16,316 bases of DNA from SIG673 sp045658525 (GTDB lineage: Bacteria > Bacillota > Clostridia > Oscillospirales > CAG-272), in the NCBI GenBank assembly GCA_045658525.1, contig JAZOVD010000005.1, positions 1 to 16,316 of the forward strand. The letters run 5' to 3'. Shown piece after piece: positions 1 through 7,764 of the stretch. A program made the translations under genes and the position numbers. Numbering within the stretch: the stretch's first letter is position 1; every line of letters starts with the position of its first letter. The notes beneath the pieces were generated by a model that did not search any database, was not told the DNA's origin, and saw only the letters and a program-made list of their open reading frames with translations.

Positions 1-545
1 GCAAGGACGGAGGAGCGGTAGGGATCGACGGAACGCTCGAAAAAGACCTGAATCTTGAAATCTCAAACGTCCTTTGCGAGCTTATGAAAATATCGGGCTA
101 TAACGTCGTTATGACGAGAACGAACGATACTATGCTCACCACTGAGGATAATATCGGCAGCGCGAAAGCTCGTGATTTAAAGCAACGTCTGACGATAGCG
201 TCACGTTATCCGGATGGACTGATGATCAGCGTGCATTGCAATAAATTCCCGTCGGAAAGCTGTAAAGGGCTTCAAGCTTATTACTGCGAAAACGAGCTTG
301 CGCGCAATACGGCAAAGGGCATACAGGACTCGGTGACGGCACTTTTACAGCCCTCAAACCACAGAAAGCCCAAGCAGGCTGATTCATCAATATACCTTCT
401 GCACAGAGCGGTAACACCGTCCGTGCTTATCGAATGCGGATTTCTGTCAAACACAGAGGAATGCGCCCTGCTTAATAATGACGGATACAGAAAAATGCTC
501 GCGCTCTGCATACTCTCAGGAATAAATGAAAATTACGGAAATTAA
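1..545 (+). CDS. N-acetylmuramoyl-L-alanine amidase (Amidase_3, CwlD-like), 3' part
   Basis: Partial gene, open at the left edge; the first full codon is at base 3 and 180 residues are visible. Zinc amidases of this family cut the bond between N-acetylmuramic acid and L-alanine in peptidoglycan. The visible part begins inside the first zinc-binding motif (KDGGAVG, the tail of the usual HGGxDxGA), so the first zinc histidine lies just outside. It then shows the second ligand in GTLEKDLNL, the zinc histidine in ISVHCNKF and the catalytic glutamate in VLIECGFLSN near the C-terminus, plus the family's GYNVVMTRTND strand. Length and order of motifs fit CwlD, the spore-cortex amidase, but similar single-domain amidases exist in non-sporulating Clostridia, so the symbol is withheld. 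radA follows after 25 bases on the same strand. Any signal peptide would be outside the window. Confidence 0.9.
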   Translation, partial: KDGGAVGIDGTLEKDLNLEISNVLCELMKISGYNVVMTRTNDTMLTTEDNIGSAKARDLKQRLTIASRYPDGLMISVHCNKFPSESCKGLQAYYCENELARNTAKGIQDSVTALLQPSNHRKPKQADSSIYLLHRAVTPSVLIECGFLSNTEECALLNNDGYRKMLALCILSGINENYGN

Positions 546-570
546 CCTTTAAACGAAAGGAACGAAAAAA

Positions 571-1983
571 TTGAAAGCTGACAAAACGACGTATATATGC
601 TCGGAATGCGGATATAAGAACGCAAAATGGTACGGAAAATGTCCCTCGTGCGGTGAATTTAATACGTTTACAGAGTGTATTCAGCCAAAGGAAAGCGCAG
701 TAAAGCTCTCCCCCACTTACGATATGCTAAGAAAACGCTCGGCGAAGCTCGAAACGCTCGAAACACCCGAATACATACGCGTAGGAAGCGGTATGAGCGA
801 GTTCGACAGAGTGCTCGGCGGAGGACTTGTAAGCGGGTCTGCCGTGCTTATTTCGGGCGAGCCGGGAATAGGTAAATCAACGCTTCTTATGCAGCTTTGC
901 GGAACGGTAGCGAATCAAGAGACCGTTCTCTACGTTTCGGGAGAGGAATCGGGTTCTCAGCTTAAACTCAGAGCAAAACGCCTCGGTGTTTCGGCAAGCG
1001 AGCTGTACGTGTTAAACGAAACAAACGCAGCAAACATATTGGCAGAAATAGATGAGCTTCAACCCTCACTCGTCATAATAGACTCGATCCAGACCGTATA
1101 TTCCGATCTTTCACAGTCGTCTCCGGGAAGCGTGACTCAGGTAAGAGAATCCTCTATGCTCTTTATAAATAAGGCAAAGAGTGACGGATTTTCCGTAATA
1201 CTTGTCGGTCACGTCAACAAAGAGGGCGGTATAGCAGGCCCAAAGGTGCTTGAACACATGGTCGATGCAGTTCTCTACTTTGAGGGCGAAAAGCAGCACG
1301 CGTACAGAATAATAAGAGCTGTCAAAAACCGTTTCGGTTCAACTAACGAGATAGGCGTTTTTGAAATGACGGGCAAGGGCTTAAAGCAAGTCCCCAACCC
1401 CTCGGAGGCACTTCTGAGCGAACGCCCGAAGAACGTTTCGGGAAGCTGTGCTGTCTGCGTAATGGAGGGAACGCGCCCGATAATAACCGAGATACAGGCA
1501 TTGGTGACCCCCACCGTTTACCCCTCTCCGAAAAGAGCGTCGGATGGAGTTGACTACAACCGCGTTTGTCTTTTGCTTGCGGTGCTTGAAAAGCGTCTCG
1601 GACTGCATTTTTCTCAGCACGACGTATATATAAACGTAACAGGCGGTCTCTATCTCAACGAGCCTGCCTCGGACCTCGCGATATGCCTTGCGCTTATCTC
1701 GGGAATACTTGACAGAAGCCTGCCCGATGATTTTATCGCCATAGGAGAGATAGGTCTTTCGGGAGAGTGCCGTTCGGTACCAGTAACGGAGCTTAGAATA
1801 AACGAAGCAAAGCGTCTCGGATTTACAAAAATAATGGTACCAAAGCGAGCGCTCAGCGGAATAACGGTTAACGAAAACGACACGGCATCGCTTATCGGTG
1901 TAAGCAAGCTGTTTGACGCGGTAAAAACGCCAAACATCTTCTCCCGTAAGGAAGAAGAAAAAAAATCTGAGCCTGACGCGTAA
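571..1983 (+). CDS. radA: DNA repair protein RadA (branch-migration ATPase)
   Basis: RadA is a RecA-like, DnaB-like hexameric ATPase that extends heteroduplexes during recombinational repair. The 470-residue product is close to the usual length of about 450-460. Seen in order: a C4 zinc finger (Cys10, 13, 24, 27), a Walker A motif GEPGIGKST at 96-104, a Walker B strand LVIIDS at 167-172, the RadA signature KNRFG at 252-256, and a C-terminal Lon-protease-like domain from about residue 290. Translation starts at TTG 571, supported by AAAGG at 556-560 ten bases upstream; no in-frame ATG lies nearer that would keep the zinc finger. It probably shares a transcript with the amidase gene 25 bases upstream. 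No clear hairpin terminator follows; the folate-operon promoter starts 17 bases after the stop. Confidence 0.97.
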   Translation: MKADKTTYICSECGYKNAKWYGKCPSCGEFNTFTECIQPKESAVKLSPTYDMLRKRSAKLETLETPEYIRVGSGMSEFDRVLGGGLVSGSAVLISGEPGIGKSTLLMQLCGTVANQETVLYVSGEESGSQLKLRAKRLGVSASELYVLNETNAANILAEIDELQPSLVIIDSIQTVYSDLSQSSPGSVTQVRESSMLFINKAKSDGFSVILVGHVNKEGGIAGPKVLEHMVDAVLYFEGEKQHAYRIIRAVKNRFGSTNEIGVFEMTGKGLKQVPNPSEALLSERPKNVSGSCAVCVMEGTRPIITEIQALVTPTVYPSPKRASDGVDYNRVCLLLAVLEKRLGLHFSQHDVYINVTGGLYLNEPASDLAICLALISGILDRSLPDDFIAIGEIGLSGECRSVPVTELRINEAKRLGFTKIMVPKRALSGITVNENDTASLIGVSKLFDAVKTPNIFSRKEEEKKSEPDA

Positions 1984-1999
1984 AATTTGCGTTATTGGC

Positions 2000-2028
2000 T
2001 TGACAAAAGGCATAAATACGGTTATAAT
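2000..2028 (+). promoter_or_regulatory. Housekeeping promoter of the folT-folC operon
   Basis: TTGACA at 2000-2005 and TATAAT at 2023-2028 are both perfect consensus boxes separated by 17 bases. Transcription would start near 2035, exactly at the 5' strand of the riboswitch P1 stem, which supports both calls. Confidence 0.95.
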
Positions 2029-2035
2029 GGTAAAA

Positions 2036-2140
2036 AAAGAGTAAGAAACGAAGCGTAAAGTGTTGGCGGGACGGGGAGTTGTCCGCCGGACGAAAAGACC
2101 TTTGATACGGTCTTGCGGTTTCGTTTCTGCATCCCGCTTT
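2036..2140 (+). ncRNA. Tetrahydrofolate (THF) riboswitch aptamer
   Basis: The sequence aligns by eye with the THF riboswitch consensus, including AGTAAGAAACGAAGCG, AAGTGT and TGCATCC. Visible helices are: P1 AAAG 2036-2039 with CTTT 2137-2140; P2 GAAACGA 2045-2051 with TCGTTTC 2121-2127; P3 GGCGG 2065-2069 with CCGCC 2083-2087; and a further stem AAGACC 2095-2100 with GGTCTT 2109-2114. The loop of P3 (CGGGG 2072-2076) can pair with TCCCG 2132-2136, which is the expected long-range pseudoknot. P1 differs from the usual GGAG/CTCC but keeps its pairing. The class binds reduced folates and normally lowers expression of folate transport or synthesis genes. The genes that follow, folT and folC, fit this exactly. 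Confidence 0.95.
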
Positions 2141-2152
2141 CATCTGCAACGA

Positions 2153-2224
2153 AAACAGAGAACGAAGATAATACCTCTGTTTCCTCAACAGAATGTTAAT
2201 GCGAGGAAACGGAGGTATATTTTT
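2153..2224 (+). promoter_or_regulatory. Riboswitch expression platform: hairpin burying the folT ribosome site
   Basis: Bases 2171-2186 pair with 2203-2218 over 16 base pairs with a single G-U, burying the Shine-Dalgarno GGAGG (2211-2215) that lies 9 bases before the folT ATG. The hairpin is followed by TTTTT at 2220-2224, so it may also stop transcription. A competing helix AAACAGAG 2153-2160 with CTCTGTTT 2175-2182 uses part of the 5' arm and would free the ribosome site. Bases 2148-2154 (AACGAAA) can in turn pair with 2119-2125, inside the aptamer's P2 3' strand. The mutually exclusive pairings are seen directly; which one folate favours is inference. Confidence 0.8.
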
Positions 2225-2767
2225 ATGTCAAAACGCAACAAAATGGTGATCAGACTGACAACTAACGCGGTTCTTATAGCGATGTATGCTATATTCTCGT
2301 CATTTCTGACCATAAAGATCCCGAACGTTACTCAAATATCTCTTTCGTCGCTTCCCGTAATTATAGCGGGAATACTGTTCGGTCCTCTCGACGGCTTTGC
2401 CGTCGGACTTGGCGGCGGATTTATAGAGCAGCTTTTGTACGGACTTGCGCCGACGGCACCTCTCTGGATAATGCCCGCGGCTATGCAAGGTCTTTTCGTA
2501 GGTGCTTCGGCTTACCTGCTCCGCAGACGCTTAAACGCACCCGTAACCGTCGGTATCGTAGTTATAGGCGAGATACTGCTCACGGTACTGAACACAGCCG
2601 TGCTCTATCTTGACGCAAAAATAGTTGGATATCCCGTAAAGGCTCTCTATCTAATGGTTCCGCCGAGAGCGGCATCGTGCATATTCCGCGCGGTGATAAC
2701 CAGCGTACTCGTTATCCTGCTCATACAAACAATAAGAAAGACCCTTGGAGTGAAAAAAGCAAAATGA
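2225..2767 (+). CDS. folT: Folate ECF transporter S-component FolT
   Basis: A 180-residue integral membrane protein made almost entirely of hydrophobic segments, about six helices, with a basic N-terminus (MSKRNKMVIR). It matches the FolT family of substrate-binding S-components: an N-terminal segment with TTNAVLIAMYAIFSSF, the region SLSSLPVIIAGILFGP, and a glycine-rich GLGGGF stretch. S-components capture the vitamin at the membrane and dock with a shared EcfA-EcfA'-EcfT energising module, none of which is in this window, as is usual for group II ECF systems. The open frame runs upstream into the riboswitch, but ATG 2225 is chosen because GGAGG at 2211-2215 is correctly spaced and the upstream codons lie in structured leader RNA. 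The THF riboswitch gives strong support for folate as substrate. Its stop overlaps the folC start. Confidence 0.92.
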   Translation: MSKRNKMVIRLTTNAVLIAMYAIFSSFLTIKIPNVTQISLSSLPVIIAGILFGPLDGFAVGLGGGFIEQLLYGLAPTAPLWIMPAAMQGLFVGASAYLLRRRLNAPVTVGIVVIGEILLTVLNTAVLYLDAKIVGYPVKALYLMVPPRAASCIFRAVITSVLVILLIQTIRKTLGVKKAK

Positions 2768-4035
2768 ACGCAAAAGAAGCAATAGAGTATATCCACTCGA
2801 TAGGCTGGCAAAAATCCAAGCCGGGTCTCACCCGAATAACCGAGCTTTGCGAAAAACTGGGCAACCCTCAAAATGGACTTAAATTCATACACGTTACGGG
2901 AACTAACGGAAAAGGCTCTACCTGCGCAATGACCGAGAGCATACTACGTCACGCGGGCTACAAAACAGGTCTTTTCATATCCCCCTATATCAGATTTTTT
3001 AACGAAAGAATACAGATAAGCGGCGTTCCGGTTTCAGATGAAACGCTGTCCCGCGCCACGGAAGAAGTAAAAAAGCACGCTGAACAGATGTCCGAATACC
3101 CCACCGAGTTTGAACTACTGAGCGCCATAGCGTTCCTTATTTTCAAGTGGGAAAAGTGTGAAATAATAGTACTCGAAGTCGGAATGGGCGGCAGACTTGA
3201 TTCAACTAACGTTATAAAAGACCCCGTTTTGTCCGTTATAACGGGCGTTTCGCTCGACCATACCGCTATACTCGGCGACACAGTCGAAAAAATTGCCGAG
3301 GAAAAGGCGGGAATAATAAAGCCGTCCTGCCCCGTTCTATACGGAGACAAGGACGAAGGCTCGGTCGCTAAGATAATAAAGAAAAAAGCAATAGAAAACG
3401 GATCTCCCATATACTTCTGCGACAAGAGCGAGATAATAGTCGAAAAAGCCGATCTCGACGGCTCTGTCATAACTCTTGGCTCTCACAAAAGCGTAAAAAT
3501 ACCGCTTCTCGGACTTTACCAGACCGAAAACGCGGCGAGAGTTCTTAAAATAATAGATATTTTGAGAGACTGCGGGTTCGATATAAGCGACAAAGCGTTA
3601 AGAAACGGACTTCAAAACGTCCGTTGGCAGGCAAGATTCGAAAAGCTCTGCGCTTCGCCTCTCGTGCTTTACGACGGTTCACATAACCCCGAGGGAATAG
3701 ACGCGGCGGTAAAAACGCTTTCTTACTATTTCGGAAACGAAAAAATAAACATTCTTACGGGAGTTATGTCCGACAAGGACTATTCGGAAATGGCGAAAAA
3801 GCTCGCCCCGTTTGCCGATAATGTATATACCGTGACCCCGAACACCCCACGCTCCCTTTCCTCGAAGGAGCTTTCGGAAATATACCGAATCTACGGCGCA
3901 AACGCCATTGACTGCGGAACAGTTGAAAACGGTTACAAGACCGCGTTCGAGGACAGTAAAAAACACAATAAGGCTCTCGTATGCCTCGGCTCTCTTTATA
4001 TGTATTCAGAGGTCTGCGACGCAGCTGGAATATAA
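2764..4035 (+). CDS. folC: Bifunctional folylpolyglutamate synthase / dihydrofolate synthase
   Basis: FolC adds glutamate to dihydropteroate or to folates using ATP; the polyglutamate tail traps folate in the cytoplasm. The 423-residue product has the Mur-ligase-like P-loop VTGTNGKGST at 44-53, the family block EVGMGGRLDSTN, SLDHT followed by EEKAGIIK, and the C-terminal domain motif YDGSHNPEG. Length is typical. The open frame extends 87 bases further upstream inside folT, but ATG 2764 gives the normal N-terminus and overlaps the folT stop in ATGA, pointing to translational coupling. GGAG at 2747-2750 is a rather distant ribosome site. Import by FolT followed by polyglutamylation by FolC makes a complete uptake-and-retain unit under the folate riboswitch. 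The specificity (both activities or polyglutamylation only) cannot be read from the sequence. Confidence 0.96.
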   Translation: MNAKEAIEYIHSIGWQKSKPGLTRITELCEKLGNPQNGLKFIHVTGTNGKGSTCAMTESILRHAGYKTGLFISPYIRFFNERIQISGVPVSDETLSRATEEVKKHAEQMSEYPTEFELLSAIAFLIFKWEKCEIIVLEVGMGGRLDSTNVIKDPVLSVITGVSLDHTAILGDTVEKIAEEKAGIIKPSCPVLYGDKDEGSVAKIIKKKAIENGSPIYFCDKSEIIVEKADLDGSVITLGSHKSVKIPLLGLYQTENAARVLKIIDILRDCGFDISDKALRNGLQNVRWQARFEKLCASPLVLYDGSHNPEGIDAAVKTLSYYFGNEKINILTGVMSDKDYSEMAKKLAPFADNVYTVTPNTPRSLSSKELSEIYRIYGANAIDCGTVENGYKTAFEDSKKHNKALVCLGSLYMYSEVCDAAGI

Positions 4036-4074
4036 AAAAATAACCGTTTCGCTTAAAGCGAAACGGTTATTTTT
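4036..4074. terminator. Shared bidirectional terminator between folC and the glycosidase gene
   Basis: A perfect hairpin with core arms ATAACCGTTTCGCT / AGCGAAACGGTTAT around a three-base loop, flanked by an A-run on the left and a T-run on the right. It therefore works for the folC transcript on plus and for the five-gene minus operon, whose last stop codon (4077-4079) lies three bases beyond it. Confidence 0.93.
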
Positions 4075-4076
4075 AT

Positions 4077-6047
4077 TTAATACGCTATCTCTACCATAGC
4101 GTGTATCTCCATTTCAGGTACGGTGAAAAATATTTTTCCGTTATCATAAACGAAATCTATCGGCTTGCTTTCAGGGACTATGCGCACGGAAGCAGGTTTT
4201 CTTTCGCTTTTTATCTCCATTTTTATATTGTAGAGCGGAACAGTGTCCTCTATTACTTCTGTTTTCTCACCACGTATGCAGGTATGGGCAAAAAGCATAT
4301 GAGCCACGAGGCGATCCTTTTCAGCCTGAGAGGTAAGGGTTACCACTCCGCGATCCGGAATACCGCTGACTGTAACGGTCTTTTCGTTTCCTATAAGCCT
4401 TTCGATGGCGTTGTGTACCAGTTCTTTTAAGCAAAGACTACCGATTGTCGCGTATTCACCGAATATATTCCACGCTATATACGCCGTATTCCCGTTATAA
4501 ACAGCTCCCGTATGACGGTCATCAGGCTTATCGGGAGTATGCTTATGAGACGAGAAATGCTCGGGAGTACGGTTAAAATACGGATCGGCTCTGTACGCAA
4601 ATACCTCACTTCCCGACTTCGGGGTTATCTTCAACGAATCGGAATACATAACGTAAGAGGTGATACCGTTTATCATCTCAGTCTGCTCCGCGGGTACCAT
4701 ATAAGTCGGCTTATACTCACATTCGCCGTCATAGCTTACTCCAAGCTCTACCGCGAAATCACCGTTTTTCCTATCAAGGCAGGACGAACCGCTGACCAAT
4801 ATTTTTCCGCCATCCGAAACGTATTTTTCAATACGTCTTGCGAGATCGCAGTCGGTCTTTACGCAATCGGGAATAACGACCAGCTTATAGCCGTCAAACG
4901 AAGTATCGAGGTCGATTATATCGAACAGGTACTTGCCTTCAAGAAGCATACGGCTTGCGCCTCTGTCCGCAAGCTCATACTGCTGCGTTTTTCCGTTTAC
5001 CGCGACCGCTGACAGTATCGCTATATCGGCTATCCCCTTAGCGTCACGGCACCATTCCTCTTTTTTCTCCACCTCGGCATACGCTTTTCCGATAAGACCG
5101 TAGGTAGCGAGGTTCATCTCACCCGTGGGGTGAAGCTGATCGCCTATCGAGCATTTAGCACCCAGAGATATACTGAGAGCCGCCTCGTAACGAAGCGCGT
5201 TCGGATGCTTAAATCCTCCAAACTCTCCCCACGAGGTATGAAATTTTCCGGTCATTCCGAGGTATTCCTTGCCGAGATTTTTAACGTAAGCGGCACTCAT
5301 CGGAAAATGATCGTACCCCCAACCGCCCGTAGGAAGCGATTCAAGCTCAAAATGAGTATCAAAATCCGCTACGTCACGCCTACCGCGGTCTATGTTGCCT
5401 GCGTTATGAAATATCGTCGCCTCCGGGTTATGCTTATGTATGACCTCCTCCATTCTGCGACAGTACGCTGCGTAAACGTCCTTACCGTGCTTTTTAACGT
5501 CCTCGGGGTTTTTAGGATCAAGCCCTTTTTCACGCATAGAGGCGATACAGCTTGTGCAGTAACACGTACGCTCAGCTGAAATATCAAGGAATATTCCGAC
5601 GGGGTTATACCGTATCATGACCTCCTCGACCTGTGCGGCAAGCTTATCAAGATACGGCGTATTGTAACAGAAAAGCTTATAATACGCTCTGTTGACGAAA
5701 TCGGGACCCGCTCCGGGTGACGGAACGTTGAGCCATTCGGGATGAACGCTCGCTTCCTTTTCGTCAAGTCCCGCCGAAAGATACACTGGAGCGTTCACAC
5801 CAACCTCTTTACAGACATCAAGCTGCTCTTTAAGAAGGTCAAAATCAAGTCCCGGATGCATTATATTTGCATCAGACGGGTGATAAGCGTAACCGTGATG
5901 ACATTTTGAGAAAAGCGTTATCGAGTCCACGTGACCGAGTCTGAGAGCCTTGGCAAACTGCTCTTTCGAAAAACGCGACCCTATCCCGGGAATCGCGGGA
6001 GAGGTATGGAAATCAAGATGCACCTGACGGTAATTCAGCTTTTTCAT
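4077..6047 (-). CDS. Putative glycoside hydrolase (GHL6-like TIM barrel with GH42-type middle domain)
   Basis: A 656-residue protein without a signal peptide or membrane segment, so probably cytoplasmic. The N-terminus (YRQVHLDFHTSP) and the barrel to about residue 330 resemble the 'hypothetical glycosyl hydrolase 6' family, related to GH29 and GH42. Residues about 350-470, including YKLVVIPDCVK and SDGGKILVSG, look like the flavodoxin-like trimerisation domain of GH42 beta-galactosidases; a beta-rich tail follows. Candidate catalytic acids are Asp155 in GIFLDIS, Glu234/236 in FELES and Glu275 in WGEFGG, by position only. A cysteine cluster (Cys162, 164, 167) follows Asp155 and could bind metal. 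The start ATG overlaps the stop of the nucleotidyltransferase gene (ATGA) and has GGAG at 6056-6059, eight bases upstream. It is thus the last gene of the HprK/PqqD cassette operon. Substrate is unknown. Confidence 0.78.
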   Translation of the reverse strand: MKKLNYRQVHLDFHTSPAIPGIGSRFSKEQFAKALRLGHVDSITLFSKCHHGYAYHPSDANIMHPGLDFDLLKEQLDVCKEVGVNAPVYLSAGLDEKEASVHPEWLNVPSPGAGPDFVNRAYYKLFCYNTPYLDKLAAQVEEVMIRYNPVGIFLDISAERTCYCTSCIASMREKGLDPKNPEDVKKHGKDVYAAYCRRMEEVIHKHNPEATIFHNAGNIDRGRRDVADFDTHFELESLPTGGWGYDHFPMSAAYVKNLGKEYLGMTGKFHTSWGEFGGFKHPNALRYEAALSISLGAKCSIGDQLHPTGEMNLATYGLIGKAYAEVEKKEEWCRDAKGIADIAILSAVAVNGKTQQYELADRGASRMLLEGKYLFDIIDLDTSFDGYKLVVIPDCVKTDCDLARRIEKYVSDGGKILVSGSSCLDRKNGDFAVELGVSYDGECEYKPTYMVPAEQTEMINGITSYVMYSDSLKITPKSGSEVFAYRADPYFNRTPEHFSSHKHTPDKPDDRHTGAVYNGNTAYIAWNIFGEYATIGSLCLKELVHNAIERLIGNEKTVTVSGIPDRGVVTLTSQAEKDRLVAHMLFAHTCIRGEKTEVIEDTVPLYNIKMEIKSERKPASVRIVPESKPIDFVYDNGKIFFTVPEMEIHAMVEIAY

Positions 6048-7285
6048 TTCTTTTTCTCCTTTTTGCGGAAAACTATTTTAAGCTCTTCTTTTATGAACTT
6101 AAACGACGCAAACGGCTTTACTATCAGCCTGAATATTACGTAGAACGGGTAAAGTATCTTAAATTTATAGACCAGCGGGCGATAATCCTTTATCTCCTCA
6201 AAGCTTGGGAATATACGTCTGAAAATATATCCCGCTCTTGCCCTTGCGGGAGAAACGCCCTCTCTGTTTATCTTCTTCTCTATTTTGTTATCGATACGAA
6301 CGAACGCGTTTCCGTACGTACCGCTGTAAAGCAATCTTAAAAGAAGCTCTTTGTCGGAATCCCCAAGTGCTCCGTTTTCGGAAAACAAAGCGTAAGCAAG
6401 AGCTTCAAGGCTTTTGGCAAGCTCGAAGGCTCCAAGCTTTTTAAGCTCTCCGTCAACGTAGGCTCTGTCCATCTCCGCTCCGTGACGTTCAAGGAAAACG
6501 TATATATCGGCAAGACAACGAACCCCACAACCGCCTCCAACGAAATGCTTATAGGTGTGCGCTATGTAATAAACGTACTCGTCCTCAGGCGCGAACTCAA
6601 ATCTATACGGGAAGTCCGCCGATCTTTTCGCCATCAAAAACGGGTCGTCGTAATAATCAAAATGAGTCTCCTCATTAGTTATCAGACGGTGCATCTCTAT
6701 ATGGTAGTACGGCTTTTTAACGTATGAGAGTTCTGTCTCGTCGCCCTCATTGAAGGCATAACCCATATCCTTCATCAACGCGTCGGCTGCGTCCTTTGCC
6801 TTTTCGGAAAGCTCCGCGCGTTGCTCCGCGTCCTTGCCGGCAAAGCCGTATTTACCGTCACTTTTTTCCTCGGTATATCCGAAAAGTACGTCCATATCGG
6901 ACATAAACCTCATTCCGGGCATAGGATAAAGCTCGGCAAAGCGAAGTCCCTTTAACGGCATATGCGATATTTTGAGCTCTGAAAGACGCGAGAATAAAAG
7001 CTCTCTCTCCTCCGCAAAGCCCATTTCGTGATATACCGAAAGGTCAAGCCTGTGCATCCACTTGTCGTAAAGCTCGGACGGCGGTTTATTATCAAGTGTA
7101 TCCATACCGTAAGCCGCGGCGGCTTCTACCGAGTTTTTACAGGCAAGCGAAAAAAGCTCGTCAAAATCGACGTCACTCGGCTTTTCATCAGCCTTCACGC
7201 CCTTCAACGCGCAGGAGATCAAATGCATAAGATAGAGCGCAACAGCTTCGTTTCCGTAGCTGACCAAGCGTTTTTTACCGCTCAC
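6044..7285 (-). CDS. Nucleotidyltransferase family protein (NTP_transf_5 type)
   Basis: A 413-residue protein with the hallmarks of the uncharacterised nucleotidyltransferase family PF14907: MPLKGLRFAELYP at about 109-121, then the metal-binding pair Asp130 and Asp132 in SDMDVLF, and a third carboxylate, Glu197, in the motif HIEMHR. The polymerase-beta-like fold would transfer a nucleotide to an unidentified acceptor. A charged insertion (about 137-165) separates the motifs, and the C-terminus is strongly basic (FRKKEKKK) after a hydrophobic stretch that could lie against a membrane. Translation starts at GTG 7285, overlapping the peptidase stop in GTGA, with a strong GGAGG at 7294-7298 eight bases upstream. 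Members of this family recur beside PqqD-like and HprK-like genes, including in some lasso-peptide clusters, which is the arrangement here. The acceptor is unknown. Confidence 0.82.
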   Translation of the reverse strand: MSGKKRLVSYGNEAVALYLMHLISCALKGVKADEKPSDVDFDELFSLACKNSVEAAAAYGMDTLDNKPPSELYDKWMHRLDLSVYHEMGFAEERELLFSRLSELKISHMPLKGLRFAELYPMPGMRFMSDMDVLFGYTEEKSDGKYGFAGKDAEQRAELSEKAKDAADALMKDMGYAFNEGDETELSYVKKPYYHIEMHRLITNEETHFDYYDDPFLMAKRSADFPYRFEFAPEDEYVYYIAHTYKHFVGGGCGVRCLADIYVFLERHGAEMDRAYVDGELKKLGAFELAKSLEALAYALFSENGALGDSDKELLLRLLYSGTYGNAFVRIDNKIEKKINREGVSPARARAGYIFRRIFPSFEEIKDYRPLVYKFKILYPFYVIFRLIVKPFASFKFIKEELKIVFRKKEKKK

Positions 7286-7764
7286 TTGTCGTTCCTCCGT
7301 CTTTTAAAGAACAAGCGATAGACCCTGCGCATAAGTCCCAAGGTCTTTCTTTTCACTATCATAAACAAACGTCTGACAGGATATATCGAGCACCAGAAAA
7401 CAACGTAAGCGCGATAAAGCTTACCGTCGGGACTGACGTATTTATTACGTCTGTACATTCCCGTAACGTAGCCTATTATCTGCTTATCGGTTATACCGTA
7501 TTCCTTGCGTTCGCAGTTGTCTCCGAGAATAACGTAGGAATCGTCAAGCACCTTGACTATACGGTGCAAAACGTAGTCGCTGCCGCGTCTGTAAAGCGGA
7601 ATATCGTACTTTTTCAGACGTTTTCCGTTAGTCGCGGTTATTATGACCGTATCACGACGGTTCTTGAAAAGCGGATACATACTTTTCCCAACCGTAGTGC
7701 TTACGTACACTCCGTCCTTTTCAAGCACGTCCTCTATGTGCAGAGCGCTTTCGCTTCCGTTCAT
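7282..7764 (-). CDS. S24/S26 family peptidase (SipW/S26B-like signal peptidase homologue)
   Basis: A 160-residue protein carrying the signal-peptidase nucleophile motif VGKSMYPLF with Ser28, then VLHRIVKV with His67 in the position where bacterial type I enzymes have the general-base lysine, and ILGDN with Gly81-Asp82. The Ser-His arrangement is that of the SipW/archaeal/ER type. There is no N-terminal membrane anchor before the serine; the only hydrophobic stretch is near 117-137, followed by a very basic tail. It would presumably cleave a peptide or protein, perhaps a leader, but no substrate is visible. The ATG overlaps the PqqD-gene stop (ATGA); the ribosome site is poor (AGAGG almost touching the start), so translation probably depends on coupling. 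It lies between the PqqD-like and nucleotidyltransferase genes. Confidence 0.82.
   Translation of the reverse strand: MNGSESALHIEDVLEKDGVYVSTTVGKSMYPLFKNRRDTVIITATNGKRLKKYDIPLYRRGSDYVLHRIVKVLDDSYVILGDNCERKEYGITDKQIIGYVTGMYRRNKYVSPDGKLYRAYVVFWCSIYPVRRLFMIVKRKTLGLMRRVYRLFFKRRRNDK

Noticed and set aside
2060..2224. N-terminal extension of FolT starting near 2060
   Set aside because: It reads through the THF riboswitch and the sequestering hairpin, gives a basic low-complexity peptide unlike FolT, and starts inside aptamer RNA.
2677..2763. N-terminal extension of FolC inside folT
   Set aside because: ATG 2764 in an ATGA overlap gives the normal FolC N-terminus; the extension is the shadow of a transmembrane coding region.
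4101..5579. Long plus-strand open frames (about 110-166 codons) opposite the glycosidase gene
   Set aside because: They are antisense shadows of an intact 656-codon gene with recognised domains; the translations are rich in Arg, Tyr and Val and show no family motif.
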